The position numbers and the translations under genes are program-made. A DNA stretch of 64,000 nt from Alisma plantago-aquatica (lineage: Eukaryota; Streptophyta; Magnoliopsida; Alismatales; Alismataceae): contig OY856413.1 in NCBI GenBank assembly GCA_963693085.1, forward strand, positions 746,143,056-746,207,055. Direction: 5' to 3'. A model generated the notes under the pieces. It made no database searches. It saw only the letters and a list, made by a program, of their open reading frames with translations, and was not told the DNA's origin. This document shows positions 24,421 through 38,109 of the stretch, in pieces. Position 1 is the first letter of the stretch, and each line of letters starts with the position of its first letter.

Positions 24421-25837
24421 TTAAGGACACAACAACTAATGTTTTAAGGTGGATCAGATCACATGTTGGACACCAACCTATTTTATGTGCACCATTCTTG
24501 TTATTAGATCAAATCAGTTCTAAGTGTAGATATTCCTACATATAATTCAAGAAAACATTGAGTGATGAGAATGCATCGTTGAGTCAAGTAAATGACTCAT
24601 GGTTAATGGCACTTCACGATTTTGGTGATTTAGTAGAAGTTTCACATTAAGATTGATTAATGAGGACATACTTTGCATCATGACCTTTGAGATCCATGAA
24701 ATTCAATCTCTTAATCTAATCATCTTTGTTTGATGAGATTAATTTTCAAAGGTTAATGAAGTATTTTCCCTAATATGTATGATGAGAATAAAGAAAGTCT
24801 TGATGCCTTAGGAATGTTGGTTCCCTAGTCGATCCATGATGGTTATTTAAGGGAAATATATGAGGACAATATGAACAATGTCATTCTTTAAGTTAACTTA
24901 GTAATGCGATAGTATGATGATGTTTGGAGGTATCTATAGGGACTTTTAAGGTTATACATGATGAGTGATACTACATGTGGTAGTATAAGATATGTGATAG
25001 TGTCGAACAATGGTCTAGAATGACAATAATATCAGGTTTTGGATGATTTTGATATGAGATGGAGTATATAAAATATGTGTGATTAAGGTTCCATTTTGTA
25101 TTCCTAGGAATAAGAATGGTTTTATGGTAGGATGGTGACTACAAGTATCTTGGTTTTCCCTATCCAAATACACCAATACAAGATGAAGAAATTCCTTTAA
25201 AGTAATGTAAGAAGATAATGCTACTTTAGTTATTCTTTAAGGTAAGTGAGCTCTTGGGATAAATGAACACTTTGGTGCAAGGTTATGTGGAAAAATCACC
25301 TTGGATGACTCATTAATTACGAGTAATAAGCTCATGCTACGGGAAAAGAGCAATGAAATGATATTTCATGCTTATTTGAAATCTAGAAGGTGGACTCATC
25401 CCCAATAATCTTAATACTATAACAGTTCTAGTTTTGTGCTAAAGACCAACTTATTAATTTAATAGGAAGAAAAGAACTAGGGTCTTCATCTTAGTGCTAT
25501 GAGAGTTTACAATCCATATGAAGATGGTCAATGGTTCTTATCACCCAAGAAGATAACCAAGACCTAGATATTGTATCCCCCTTGAAGGATAATTTGACCT
25601 AAGTCAGTGTATTATATGAAAAATATAGAAGCAAGTGGTAATGACTTGGGTATGAACATTCATAAATCAAAGTTTGGTTTCAGTTACAATGTAGTTGTTG
25701 TATTTATATCAAATACAAAGACTAACGTTTAATATGATACTTGAATTCTTGATTCATGTTATTCTAAAGTTGAATGGTAAGTGATGGTTTTTGTAAACAT
25801 TATAATTTATATATAGATGATTTGAGAATAGTATAAG

Positions 25838-26252
25838 TAGGGGTGTCAAAAACTAGTTTCGGGTCGGTTCCAGGTCAGAAAAAAATGGGATTGATACAAA
25901 TTAGCTCAACCTGAAACTGACCTAGAACCAAATTTTTGACAAGGTGGCATATCCAGAAACCATACCTAGTTTCATAATGTGAATCCCAGAACCAAATTTA
26001 GTCATATAATTTTGTTATTATGCATGATATGTTTTAATTTGTACATGATAAGAACTTGTTTTTTTTCAAAATTGTCAAACCGAATTCAATCCTGGTTGAA
26101 CAAATCACCACCCAAAACCAACCATTTCCCATTCGGATATCAATATCCAAACCCATAATCGACCTGGATTGATAAAATCCAAAACAAAGACTGAATTTTT
26201 CTGGCTCAGACAAAATCAGTTTCAGGGGTTCGGACAAAATTTGAAAGCCCTA
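25838..26252. mobile_element. hAT-type MITE (415 bp)
   Basis: The left end TAGGGGTGTCAAA and the inverted right end TAGGGCTTTCAAA agree at 11 of 13 positions. Flanks AGTATAAG (25830-25837) and AGTACAAG (26253-26260) form an 8-bp target duplication with one mismatch, the length made by hAT transposases. The interior has the CGGGTCGGTTC-type composition common in plant hAT-derived short elements and no transposase frame. It is non-autonomous, dependent on a hAT transposase elsewhere. Confidence 0.8.
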
Positions 26253-26743
26253 AGTACAAGTATGATAAACCATACGATGCTTTCACAAGTAGTGTGAAAA
26301 GATATTCTCATACGTAAGTATGATGCAAGTCATATTGATAAGAATGAAGAATAACAAATATGTGTAACCAAGACTCTTAGTCCTAGTGACTAAGAGATAA
26401 TCATTATATGATCAACAAAACCTCCCAAATGATCCACATTTTCAAACCTAGATATGCTAAAAAATCCTTAGTCTATGTGAAATGTATATGTATGTGTTAA
26501 CCAATATACTTTGACACCATAATGATTATTTTCATAATTTAATTCATTAAGAAAGATAATCATCTAATCATATATTGCATTCTACTTATCCTATGTTTTT
26601 TTTCGAGTAGGAATTATGTTAATCATGTGGTAAAGTTAAGAAGAAGAGCATAAATAAAAATATTAGTACAACCTTCAGGTGGGTAGATAAAATGATTTTT
26701 AAGTCAAATTTCAAGGATCAAAATACCATAAGGTGGGTAGAAT

Positions 26744-28105
26744 TGTAACTCCTCATTTTTTTGAGTTTGATAACCCAATGAAGTCCAAACCTGATTAGTA
26801 GAATCCATTATATAAGATCTTACACAAGGTTTTTTCAAGATTATTTTAATAAATTGATACCTTAGATAGTGATCATAGATCATATTTATAGTACACGACT
26901 CATATTTAACTAGTGATAGAAGAATACTAGATCAAGTGGCCCATATATGATTATTTTTATGAATTAAGTTGATGAAGATTCGTGAAAGGATAGTTGGATG
27001 ACATGTTATATTTATTAAGAGATTCTTATCTTTATAGGATATATGTTTAGATGAATAATGAATTGACTAATATGCAATTAAGTGATAAGTGGGTTATGCA
27101 TTAAATATACATTTACATGGTCACATTACACATGTAAAACTATAAAGAGTTATTTGAAATTGTGAGATCAAATTGATCTTTGGGAAAGACAATGGGTCAC
27201 TTAATCTTAGGTTTGAGATTATTAATATGTGCAATTTTGTGATGTTTAAGGATTTCGAGGAGTTTGAATGCTTAGTATCAATTTAGATGACACATATAAT
27301 AAGTTATTATATGAGTAATTATTTTATAAGTCAAATCCTAATATGTTGAGCCCATATTTCATTAGTGATTTTTTTAGTGATGATAAAGCTCAATTTATTA
27401 TTTTTTGGATTTTTATTATCCCATTTAAAGTTATAAAACTTGGAAGATAATTCAACATGTTGGAATTAAAGAATAACTTGTGAGTTATTTGATATAATGT
27501 ATTAGATAAATCGTATCAAGGTAATTGTCAAATTATATGTTAGACATCAGGGGAAACATTTATATTTGCAAGGTATAGGAAAGTGATATTAAGGGGAAGA
27601 GAATTGGCCATTGTTGGTTCCTCTAACCATTTTTGGGTCGGTTGGCATTGTTGTGATACAAGGAGGTAGTTGGCCCATGATACCTTTTTACTAGTCTTAG
27701 TGTTAGAGAGACAACCCCTTCCTTTTCTTGTTCTCCATCAATAATTACAAAGATAGGTCATATGGAGGCTTCCCTCACCAAAGCCAAGCAGAATACTAGT
27801 TGGTTTCCCAATTCATTTGGAATTAATATTTAGAGGGTGAATGTGGATGTTGGAATCCTTATAGTGATGGAGAGGGAGGTTAATATGAGATGTATTGGAA
27901 TCACTGGCCAAAAAGAGTTGCAAATACCAATTGTGTAGCAGGTGAGAAAGGGACTACTCCACTTCCTTAGGGCCTCAAGCACCCCCAACGAGAAGGACCA
28001 ATCCATCATCAATGATGAAGGGGTTGCTTACTTAAAGGATAAATTTGTTTTTGAAAAAATGACCTATAGGTAGCGAGCAAGTCCAATGAAGTTGGCTTCT
28101 ACCCA
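26744..28105 (+). repeat. Right terminal repeat (3' LTR) of the decayed element
   Basis: It starts TGTAACTCCTC right after a purine tract and aligns with 21100-22440. The right border is approximate because similarity fades near 28100. Confidence 0.55.
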
Positions 28106-28999
28106 ACCACTAGACGTGAGGAAGACAAAAGGAGGGGATACCATATCTAAACATGAACAATCCTAATGGATGTCATGCAACTTCGCTTATAACCTACAAA
28201 TTCATTACTTCCATCTATGATGATCAAGAAGACCTTATGGGTGGTGTTAAGCTCACCATGATAGAAACACAAGCAATTCTATATGTGTGTGGAAGAATAG
28301 AATTTTCACTCTTTAGTTGAAGTGAGGAAGAACGTTGGGGCGAGCATATCAGCAACTTCTAGACTCATTTATCCCCAAGGTGAACCACCTAGAAATACAA
28401 AAGGAGAAACCCCCCTCTACATATGATCTAGACCTATAAGAGTCGTTAGATTGACATCTTATTATCATAATGTTCAAATATACATAGAGTTATTTAAATA
28501 AATGCCTTCATAGAGGCTTGCACTAAAAATTGGACTGTCAATAATTTTTGTATGGAGAAGTCCAATGATCTAAAGATCAAAACTAAAGAAGTATATGGCG
28601 GCAGCATCACATTCCTATTTATGATATGCTTTATGTGTTGTAAGAGGGAAACCAAGTCATTAGTAAGAACACTAGAGATATCAATGGAAAAGAGAAGAAC
28701 ATGATGATGGCTTGCTTCACACTGAATGTCATGCTTATGAACTTTACTTGTGTCTGTATCAAAAGATCCCTGACCTTCAAAGTTATTTTAAATACTTCCA
28801 ATCAATGACGAGATTCCAGTAAGATCAACACAAGTGTTATTTCCATCTTTCCAATGAAATAAAAATATTTTTGCAAGTCTTTGGGCACGGAGACCATCAT
28901 GATGTGTCCCTCAAAAGGTAACTAAAGCTTCTTTCAAGTCTTTTATCCCAACATAAAAAATAATGTGAAAGATAGCATCTTAGACAACATCATGATATA
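28106..28999. other. Unassigned AT-rich DNA
   Basis: Frames on both strands are short and broken. Its minus strand lies just past the stop of the pseudogene at 29000-29217 and may be further remnant of the same locus, but I recognise nothing in it. Confidence 0.5.
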
Positions 29000-29217
29000 T
29001 CATGGGCATATGTAGTAGGGCACCATGTAGTCATCATAATAATAAAGATCTACATAATGACAAAGGGGGAAACCTTCATAGCTAGAATATAGAGGGATCA
29101 TCATCCAAACACATAGAATAGCTCGATAGTCAAAAAGTGTCATTGATAATCCATGACCACCAATAGGAATAGCAATATGAAATTTTTGTGCACTATCAGC
29201 CTCTAGGGAAGCGCGAA
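29000..29217 (-). pseudogene. RT-associated pseudogene, downstream half
   Basis: Reading the minus strand down from 29217, an open frame to the stop at 29000-29002 includes FHIAIPIGGHGLSMTLFDYR and then IPLY...FPLC. This resembles the segment (WL.A.P...GL.L....R..L...IPL) that follows the reverse transcriptase in a family of uncharacterised, probably retroelement-derived eukaryotic proteins; that assignment is from memory. The upstream half is at 52364-52810, the two having been split by copy 2. The expected downstream Cys/His segment is eroded. Confidence 0.4.
29213..29217. repeat. Likely target-site duplication of copy 2 (left)
   Basis: GCGAA before the LTR; the right flank at 52364-52368 is GAGAA, one mismatch. 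Confidence 0.55.
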
Positions 29218-32200
29218 TGTAAGGACCCTGACCTTCGTTTAGGGTTTACCCTATTTGTTTTGCTTAACCTTGATGCTTTGGTGCTTGCTAATCACCTTTA
29301 GTGGTGATTAGGGTTTAGTTGTGCTTTGTTGAGAGTTGGAGGTGCTACTTGCAAATAACCCAAGTCTAGGGTTTTGTGGGCAAGTTTGCCACCTTGTGAG
29401 GTGTTCCTCTCTCTCTTTTCTTCCTCTAGTGTAGAGAGGAAGGCTTGGGCTCATTGCTTGGTGTTCTTTTGGGCCTGGTTGAGCTTGTTGGGCCTTGTTG
29501 AGTGTTGCCTTTGCTTCTTTGTGCCCTGTGTCGGGCAAGAGAAAGCTGTGTCGGCCTGAGCTTGTGACACCCAGGGTTTGTGTCGCCCTGGTGGTGTATC
29601 GCCCATGTGTGTGTGTCGCCCTTGGCCTTTGACCAAGTTGACCTCGTTTGTGTCACCACTAGTGGACACTTGGTGCATGATGTTTTCATGTGGCCAACGT
29701 CATGGACATGTGTCTAGAGCTTGCTAGAATGGTGGCTCGTGCTCTAGGACAAGTGTCCCCTGGTGGGTGACACCTTGCTTGGTTTTGCCTTGTTTTCTCC
29801 TCCCTTTTCTTCTATATAGGCGGCCCCTTTCATTTGCTAAGAGTCCCTTTGGTTCCTTAGTTCCTTCTCTACCTTGATGCATGATACCCTTCTCCTTGGT
29901 AGCTTGGTGGATGACACCCTTGGAGGAGCTAGCCTGGTGGCCGATATTCCTTGGAGTCTTCTTCCTCCTTGGAGCTTGGTGGTGCTAGGAGCTTGGAGCT
30001 TGCTTAAGGTGGGTTGCATAACTCCTAACCCTAACTATACTACCTCCTTTCATGTTCTTCTATGTTGCTAGCTTTGTTTCTTGCTTAGTATCCATGTTGG
30101 CCGATCCAAGTGGTTTAGGGTTTCTTGGTGGGCAATACCCCTTCTCTCCTAGGTCTTGAGGAGTGAGATTGGGCTCTAGTAGCTTAAGAAACACCCTCCT
30201 ATCACCATGGACTTGAAAGGTGAGCTTCGTGCTAGTGGTGATCTTTGTTAGGTTTGTCCTTGTGTTGGACGGTTGGTGACAAGGGATGTGCAAGACCCCT
30301 CTCTCGTTTAAGTTGAGTGGTGATCCGTCCTCTTGACCCATTAGGGTTTCCATGCCTTTGTGTTTGAGGCAGATGTGACCTTGTATAGGTTGCATCTTGG
30401 TCGTTTTGGGTTTGGGGAGGTGCTGCCCGACAACACTCTTGGCCTAGGCATTGGACGTCACATGCGATGTTTGTGACAGGCATCACACCATCACCTTTGT
30501 CCTGTGACGGCCGATAGGCCATGGTATAGTTGGCTGGATGTTTAGTCCCTTAGTGGTAGTTGAGTTACACCTGATCTAATGTTGCTGGTAGTCGTTGTAC
30601 CTTCGAGATCGACGTTGCTTGTGGACCTGTGATGAGCATCATGTATAGCCTCTTGTGTGTCGCCCGATATGCCCCATGTGATAGGCGTTGCAAGTCGTTG
30701 CCCAATAGGCATAAGGTGCACGGAAGACCTTAGACGCAATGTTGCTAGCCCGACACAACATCGTGGGCTTGGCTGATAGGTCTTAGGTGTGACGGCCGTT
30801 ATGAGGTGAACGTTATGGTTGGGCGATAGGGTGAATGTTTCCCGTTACAGCTTTTATTGAGGGCAGGTTGGCCGATACAACCTTTTAGTGAGGGTTCTTG
30901 GTGCTTCTAGTGAGGGTTTATGTATCATGGAAAGAAGATTTGTTGAATATGTTCTTGTTTAGCACGATGGTGACTCCTTGCATGCTTAATGGTATTTATT
31001 ATGATAATATTTGTCCTCTTAACTTAACATGGCTATATACATGAACTTGATCATCATGTTTATCTTGTATAATGATAAGGACAATAATGAGCATGTAATG
31101 TAGATTGCTTAATAATGTACCTTATGCACATGATCATAAGTCGAGCTAATGGTAAGAATGAAGAATGTCTCGCTTAATGACGTGACCTAAGCTTATGACT
31201 ACAGGTTGAGACATGACTAATAATGTAGATAATAACTGATGTCACCTTATACTGATAGAATGGTCTTCCTATCAAGCCAATGATTAGTGGATATACTAAC
31301 CATGAAGGTGATGCATAGCCAATAAAAAGGGGCTATGAGGTATATGTACAGGTTGAGTAACTCTGTTGTGATCGTTACTCTTAAATGTCAAAATAATCTG
31401 TATAATGTGCATGATTAAAGTACATGGAATTGCTATCCCATGATGATGAGGTACGCCTTGAGAGGCAATGGCACTATGTGATGAGGGATTGAGATCCCAT
31501 GGCATGTGATGATCCTTGAGATGGATCTGGGTGATTGGCAAGAGGCCAAGTGATAACATGTGATGTTGATCCTTGTGATGGATCAGGTTGATGTGACTTC
31601 AATAAAAGCATAACGTTGTTGTTTATTTTCCCGTTATAGTTTGCATGTTATACAACTTGGTTGAATCTTGCAATCCATATAAAAGACACTATTTAATCAC
31701 AGTGGAATATATCATGTAGTTGCCCTGGCCATAGATCCATCATCGTCAGGAGCTGGTGATGGTGAAATGGGTTCTCCTACGGGTTAACCCAGAGCGCATA
31801 TTGTTGAGTATGCAAGGTTTCTCCTAGCCTAAAGTGAGGAGTTAAGAGTGCAACTTCGGTTGTAGACTCTAGGGTGCAGATTCAGGCTCGTAGCCCAAGT
31901 ATGTGAGGAGCATGGTGAACAGACCCATGGCTCAGGCTATGTGATATGAGGAGCATGAATGCGTTCATGGCTCAGAGCACGGTGAATAGGCCCGTGGCTC
32001 AGTTTCACTAGCGTCGATACCTGTACCGAGGCGGGTTAGGCAGAGGGTAGCCTGACCCTGTGGCTAAGACCACTTCAGCATGAGACTACGATCCTGCTTG
32101 TGTTGTACTCGTGCACTGACCACGAGGTGGGAAGGTCGTGGAGTCCGGCTCTTCCATGTGACCTTGTATGGCACCATCTCCGGGTTTCGTAGCCGTCGGT

Positions 32201-33053
32201 TGGATTTGAATGGTACGGTTCACTTCCTCAGGGCATAATAAGAATACATAATTCGGCCGAGTAGTTTTTACTTCTTAAAGACAAAACACGGAACATTGGT
32301 TGAAGCCTTGCTTGTGTAGTTAATCTTGTCATATCTTGTAGTTACTTGGATGTTCCTCATGTTGTGTAGCAATATATCTTAATTTTTTAATCCAGTTCCT
32401 TAAAGAGATAAGTGGGGAACGTCTTGGTAAGCATGATGGTACGAGTAGCCTTGTTATATAGACTGTTATTATTCTACGTTTTACTGTTTATCTACTGCTG
32501 TTGTCTTATCATTCTGGTTTTATAGTTTCGGCAGGGAGTTATGTTTCTCACTGGTACAATGTTCAATTGTCTCACTCCGCTGGTTTTCAGTTGTTCGTGC
32601 TAGATGTGGTGGTGGTCGCGGGGTTGCGGTCGAGCAGCAAGAAGAGCAGTAGAAGGCAAGAGACGGACATGCTGCTGTTTTGGTGTTTTGTAGTAGAGCC
32701 TAGAGTCATCCCTGTACTCTCAGGTCCTTGGAGGTGTTTGACGATGTTTCACGATTATAACCGTTGATGTTTTGTATATCCTCCTGTTGGTCGGATGTGG
32801 GCCTTTATGTGTATAAAAGGTGATGACAAGACAGTTGTTCCTCTAAGCTGTGGACAAATATCAAGGCTCGTATATGTTTATTTAACATGTTTCCTTGCAG
32901 GATGAGGACCTATATGTAATAGTTTCACAGTTTATCTGTTTTCCACAATCAGTTTTAATTAACCCATATTTTAGTAATATGTGGTGATGGTGTTTTCCGC
33001 ACATTTTCACATAACACCTTGCTGTCTGTGTGATAGTGGGATGTGTTGCCACA
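29218..33053 (+). repeat. 5' LTR of copy 2
   Basis: It runs from TGTAAGGACCCTGACC to GTTGCCACA, 3836 bp. The ends and several inner blocks match copy 1, but the middle (about 29.5-31.0 kb) is strongly diverged, so this is a different subfamily. TATA box at 29813-29818; conserved stem-loop at 32553-32573, with one stem pair lost here. Confidence 0.93.
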
Positions 33054-33058
33054 AGTTT

Positions 33059-33070
33059 TGGTATCAGAGC
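33059..33070 (+). other. Primer binding site (tRNA-iMet) of copy 2
   Basis: TGGTATCAGAGC five bases after the 5' LTR, as in copy 1. Confidence 0.92.
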
Positions 33071-33177
33071 TTTAGGTTCGCTGAGTCTACAGGGATTTAG
33101 GACTAGGTCATCTGTTCTTGTGTGTTGTCCATATTTTCTTACAATCATCTTCTACCCTCAGTGGAAGAAAAGTCAAG

Positions 33178-34407
33178 ATGTCTGGAAACCATGAAGAACA
33201 CTCAGATGAGTACAGCGATGCTGCTTCAGCTGAAGGTCAGGCACATTGAGATCGGGTGCCTGAGGTTCCCCAACCTAACCCATCCATTCTTGAACATCCT
33301 GCCTATCAACAGCTTATGGGGCAGATGATGTCTACGATGAATCTCATGGTTGAGCGATTGCCAGTGCCTCCTCCGTGAGCACAGGTTCCCCATGGAGAAG
33401 CATCGGGTATTGGGAAGACCTTTGAGCGGCTTCATTGAGTCGGAGCTTTAGATTATGCTGGAACGACTGATCCAGCGGATGCAGATCTGTGGCTGACAAA
33501 TCTTGAGAAGGCTTTCCAGATCCTCGACATCCCCAAAGCAGACAAAGTAAAACATGACATCTACCTTCTCAAGGGTAGTGCTGGCCCCTGGTGGACCATC
33601 GAGGAGGAGAAGCGGCCTAGTGAGGTGATCGGTTGGGAAGTTTTCCGACGCGAGTTCATCAGTAGATACTTCCCGAAGACGTATCTGGATGAAAAGATCA
33701 GTCAGTTCGAGAGCTTACGACAAGGAGCGATGAACATCACTGAGTATGAATCCAAGTTTATGGATCTGTTGAGTTTTTATCCTCACATGGCAGCAACAGA
33801 TGAGGAGCGGATCAGACGTTTCGAGAAAGGTTTGAGTTCTGAGTTGACAAAACCAGTTTCTACGTTGGAGAACCGTGAGCGGTTTGCTACATTTGTGGAA
33901 TCCGTACAGAGGATCGATCGATCAATAAGGGAGAAGAGAGAGTCTATGGCTAAGAAAAGACCTGTTGGATTTCAGGGGCAAAGGTTTGGTGGCTTCAAGA
34001 AGCCAAGGTTTTCATTACCGTCAGTGATGAGAGGTTCTGGTGTACCTTCACAGTGGTCTCCGAGTAAGGGAAGAGGTTATGTTTCTTCACTATTGATGGC
34101 ACACAGTACAACTTCAGTGGCAGTGATAGGGCCATCTAGGCCACGGTTTGAAGATAGGTCAAGCCATATGTGTGGCCAGACCGGGCATTTCAGGTTGAAT
34201 TGCCCGAACAGAGATGTTGAAGTGACACAACAACCGAGGCAGAATCAACAAGGGTCAGATCGACAACAGCCCGGTGGTAGCAGAGGATGAGGATGTACTC
34301 AAGCATCTCAAGCAGGTTCGTCTGCTCAAGGGAGCAGAGGACGTGGACAACAAGCAACAGCTCAATTCTATGCTATGAATCAGCTGAAGGCGATAGTCAA
34401 CCTGTGA
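33178..34407 (+). pseudogene. gag: gag pseudogene of copy 2
   Basis: It starts at ATG 33178 (MSGNHEEH, as copy 1) and is collinear with gag of copy 1. Stops lie at 33247, 33376, 33436, 34288 and 34405; the last two fall at the same codons as the 13655 and 13772 stops of copy 1. The longest open piece begins at 33625 and covers most of the capsid and basic regions. The zinc knuckle near 34160-34205 has lost its first cysteine (SHMCGQTGHFRLNC), a different lesion from that in copy 1. Role as for copy 1. Confidence 0.88.
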
Positions 34408-37288
34408 GTGGTGATAGGTCAGATGGAGTTATTTCATTCTGATATGTCTTCTTCTTGCTTTATATATGTTCTGGTTGACCCGGGTGCTACACACTCTTTT
34501 ATCGCCTATAGTATGCTTGAAAACTGTCATTTATCTGTTTGTCGTAAGAAGGATAGCTTGTTGTTAGAAACACCTCTTGATGGTTCCTCGATGATTCGAG
34601 AGGAGTGTCCATCTTGTGTCTTGTATTTCTCGGGACATTGTATCCAAGTGGATCTTATACCACTGGATATGCACGGTTTCGATGTTATCCTTGGGATGGA
34701 TACCATAGAGAAGTATAAGGTTGTTCTGGATTGCGGTTCGAAGCAGGATGTGTTTGATGATGCAGGAGAGAAGTGGATCTTCCAGGGAGATAGGAAGATT
34801 CTTCCGACGTGTCTGGTATCAGCTATGGTGGCAGATAAGTTGTTGTGACAAGGATGTGAGGTGTTCCTAGCTCACGTGGTGGATACCGTTTTGGCTACCA
34901 AGGCGAAAGGTCCTAGTCTTGAAGAGGTGTCAGTTGTCTGAGAGTTTGCCGACATGTTTCCTGATGAGTTTCCTGGTGTTCCTCCACCCCGAGAGATTGA
35001 CTTCGAGATCAATCTGGTTCCAGGAATGCAGCCAATTGCATAGACACCGTATAGGATGGCTCCTGTAGAGATGGTAGAGCTTAAGAAGTAGTTGTAAGAT
35101 TTGCTGGAGAAAGGTTTTATCCGACCGAGTACGTCGCCTTGGGGCGCTCCAGTGTTGTTTGTCAAGAAAAAGGATGGATCGATGTGGTTGTGTATAGATT
35201 ACCGGCAGTTGAACAAGGTCACGATCAAGAACAAGTACCTGTTACCGAGGATAGATGATCTGTTCGATCAGTTGTGTGGTGCTACAGTGTTTTCGAAGAT
35301 CGATCTATGGTCTGGATATCACCAATTGAGGATTAAGGTGGATGACATACCAAAGTCAGCTTTTAGGATGAGGTATGGTCACTTTGAGTTTGTGGTTATG
35401 CCGTTTGGGCTAACCAATGCACCTGCTGCTTTCATGGATCTGATGAATAGAGTGTTCAATCCATTTTTAGATCAATTTTTCATAGTCTTTATAGATGACA
35501 TTTTGATCTGTAGTCGGGATAAGCAAGAGCATGAGCGACATCTTCGTCTAGCGTTGACTCTTCTTTGCCAACATCAGTTGTATGCTAAGTTCAGTAAGTG
35601 TGAGTTCTGGCTGGAAGAGGTGACCTTCTTAGGTCATGTGATATATGCGGAAGGAGTCAAAGTAGATCCAAAGAAGGTGTAATCAGTTGCGGATTGGGAG
35701 CAACCGAAGACGCTGACAGAAGTTTGTAATTTCCTTGTTTTAGCAGGATACTATCAGAGGTTTATCAAGGACTTCAGTGCGATTGCATTGCCGATGACAA
35801 AGTTGACCAGAAAGGATGTACCTTTTGTCTGGGATGATCGATGTCAGCAAGATTTCCAGAGTTTGAAGGAGAAGCTGACCAGTGCTCCAGTGTTAATCCT
35901 GCCAGAGTCTGTAAAAGGCTATGTTGTTTTCTATGATGCTTCCAAGAAAGGTTTAGGTTGTGTGCTAATGCAGGAAGATCATGTGGTTTCTTTTGCCTCG
36001 TGACAACTCAAGAAACATGAGGGGAACTATCCTACTCATGACTTGGAGTTGGCAGTAGTGGTTCATGTGTTAAAGATTTGGAGACACTATCTTTATGGAG
36101 AAGAGTGTCAAATCTTTACGGATCATAAGAATCTAAAGTACATCTTTTCACAACATGAGTTGAACATGCGACAACGTCGGTGGATGGAGTTGATCAATGA
36201 TTACGACTGCACTATCGAATATCATCCTGGTAAGGTGAATGTGGTAGCTGATGCGCTTAGCAGAAAGTCTTCTTCTCTTTCTACAAAGAAAGCACGATTG
36301 AGTTCTCTAGTATGCCATAGGTGAGATATGTTTGTTTCTATGCGACAGATGAATGTGCAGATGGAAGTTTCCTTGTTAGTTGGACTTCTAGCACGGATGC
36401 AAGTCAAGCCTATGCTGAGACAGCAGATCAAAGATGCGCAGTAGACAGATGATGCGGTACAGTTGATCAGATTAGAGTTCGGTAGTGAAAAGCGTGATGG
36501 ATTCCATGAGTCTGAGGATGGGTTAGTTTGCTATCGTGATAGGATGGTGGTTCCAAATGCTGATGATTTGAGGAAGTTGGTGATCGAGGAAGCACACATG
36601 TCGATGTATGCTATGCATCTAGGTGTCACCAAGATGTATCATAGTCTGAAGGACTTGTATTGGTGGCCCGGCTTGAAGAGAGATGTAGCTGAGTTTGTGG
36701 CTAGATGTGCGGTTTGTTAGAAAGTCAAGGATGAGCATCAGAAGCCGGCAGGTACGTTGCAACCCCTGCCGATACCGCGGTGGAAATGGGATCACATAAC
36801 CATGGATTTCATAGTTGGTCTATTCCGAACAACTAGGAATCATGATTCCATTTGGGTGATAGTGGACAGATTGACGAAGTCTGCTCATTTTCTACCAGTA
36901 AAGACAATGTATACAGCTGAGAAACTCGCTCGAGTATATGTTGATGAGATAGTACATTTGCATGGTGTGCTAGTAATGATAGTTTCTGACAGAGGTCCCC
37001 AGTTCACCAGTTGTTTTTGGGAACAGTTGCACAAAGCGTTGGGAACGCAGTTGAGGTTCAGTACCGCCTTTCACCCGCAGACAGATGGACAATCTGAGGG
37101 GACTATTTAGACCTTAGAAGATCTCCTTCAAGCTTGTATTTTGCAGTTCCTAGGCATTTGGGATATACATCTCAGTTTGATAGAGTTTGCCTACAACAAC
37201 AGTTATCAGCGGAGCTTTGACATGGCTCCTTATGAGGCTTTGTATGGAAGGAAGTGCAGATCTCCGTTATGTTGGTACGAGTCTGGTG
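34408..37288 (+). pseudogene. pol: pol pseudogene of copy 2, 5' part (PR-RT-RH-IN)
   Basis: Protease DPGATHSF has its Asp codon at 34477. Reverse transcriptase has FIDDIL at 35494-35499; the first residue of the usual (R)SGYHQ motif is Trp. RNase H (FYDAS, FTDHK) lies at about 35920-36290. Integrase has an intact HHCC (ending ARCAVC) and D, D, E codons at 36805, 36988 and 37096. Stops lie at 34846, 34939, 35041, 35089, 35095, 35680, 36001, 36322, 36442, 36718 and 37108. Element B cuts the frame at 37288, in the C-terminal part of integrase. The rest is at 48402-48978. Confidence 0.9.
37284..37288. repeat. Target-site duplication of element B (left)
   Basis: TGGTG; identical to 48397-48401 and a single copy at the matching place in copy 1. 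Confidence 0.92.
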
Positions 37289-38109
37289 TGTGACGACCGT
37301 CTCACGAAAACAAGATTAACTAATGCGGAAGCGTTCATCAAGCAGCGGATTAGCAAAAATCACTAAAAATTAAAACTTTTTGCAAAGAGATCCACACATA
37401 GGAAATCTTTTCCAACAAATGCCATTGTATATCATATACATTCTATTTCAAACGTACATATCCTGTACCATCTCTTTCAAGAGACTACATCATCAGCTGC
37501 CTTATAAACATATATGCAGGCAACATACAAATCTCGAGGCATCAAGCCAAAACCTCAGACTGATATATCAAAAACACTGACTAAAAACTCCGAGAACCTG
37601 AGAGTACAGAGACGACACATAGGACTACTATCTATATGAGTAGACAGACAATATCTCCACCTGAGATCTTATTGCTGTCCCTGCTGTTGCTGTTGCTGCT
37701 GCTCTTTCCCTGTTCTAGGGTTTCTGCTCTGCCTTTCATGCATACCTAAAAATGTTTCCCATGGGGGTGAGACAATTGTAAATTGCCCCAGCGAGAGATA
37801 TAACTCTCCGCCAGAAACATTGTTATAGCAGATTATGAAATTAAACTGAGCAGGGGTTACTTTTACATTAATAGGCAGAATTATTCTTCATAGAACAGAA
37901 TAAGATAACCTCCATTTTCAATAAGAGCATTGCATATACCCATGGTAGACTCATAGTTCATCCATCTACTTGTAATGAATACAACAGATATGAATAATCA
38001 TCAATGAACTATAGATATATGACAAGAATGTAACATCAACCAAGTTCTCTAGCATAACTTATTAACACAAATGCTACAAAGAAACATGATACTTGTTACC
38101 CACATCACA

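Larger units (their letters stand above)
22441..26743 (+). other. Internal region of the decayed element; no coding recognised
   Basis: Between the two terminal repeats I find no gag, RT or integrase motif in any frame. It holds a 74-bp tandem array (24014-24420) and a hAT MITE (25838-26252). Its right end (26708-26743) reads TTTCAAGGATCAAAAT...AAGGTGGGTAGAAT, a mutated form of the pol-end/purine-tract block seen before other 3' LTRs in this window. Confidence 0.5.
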
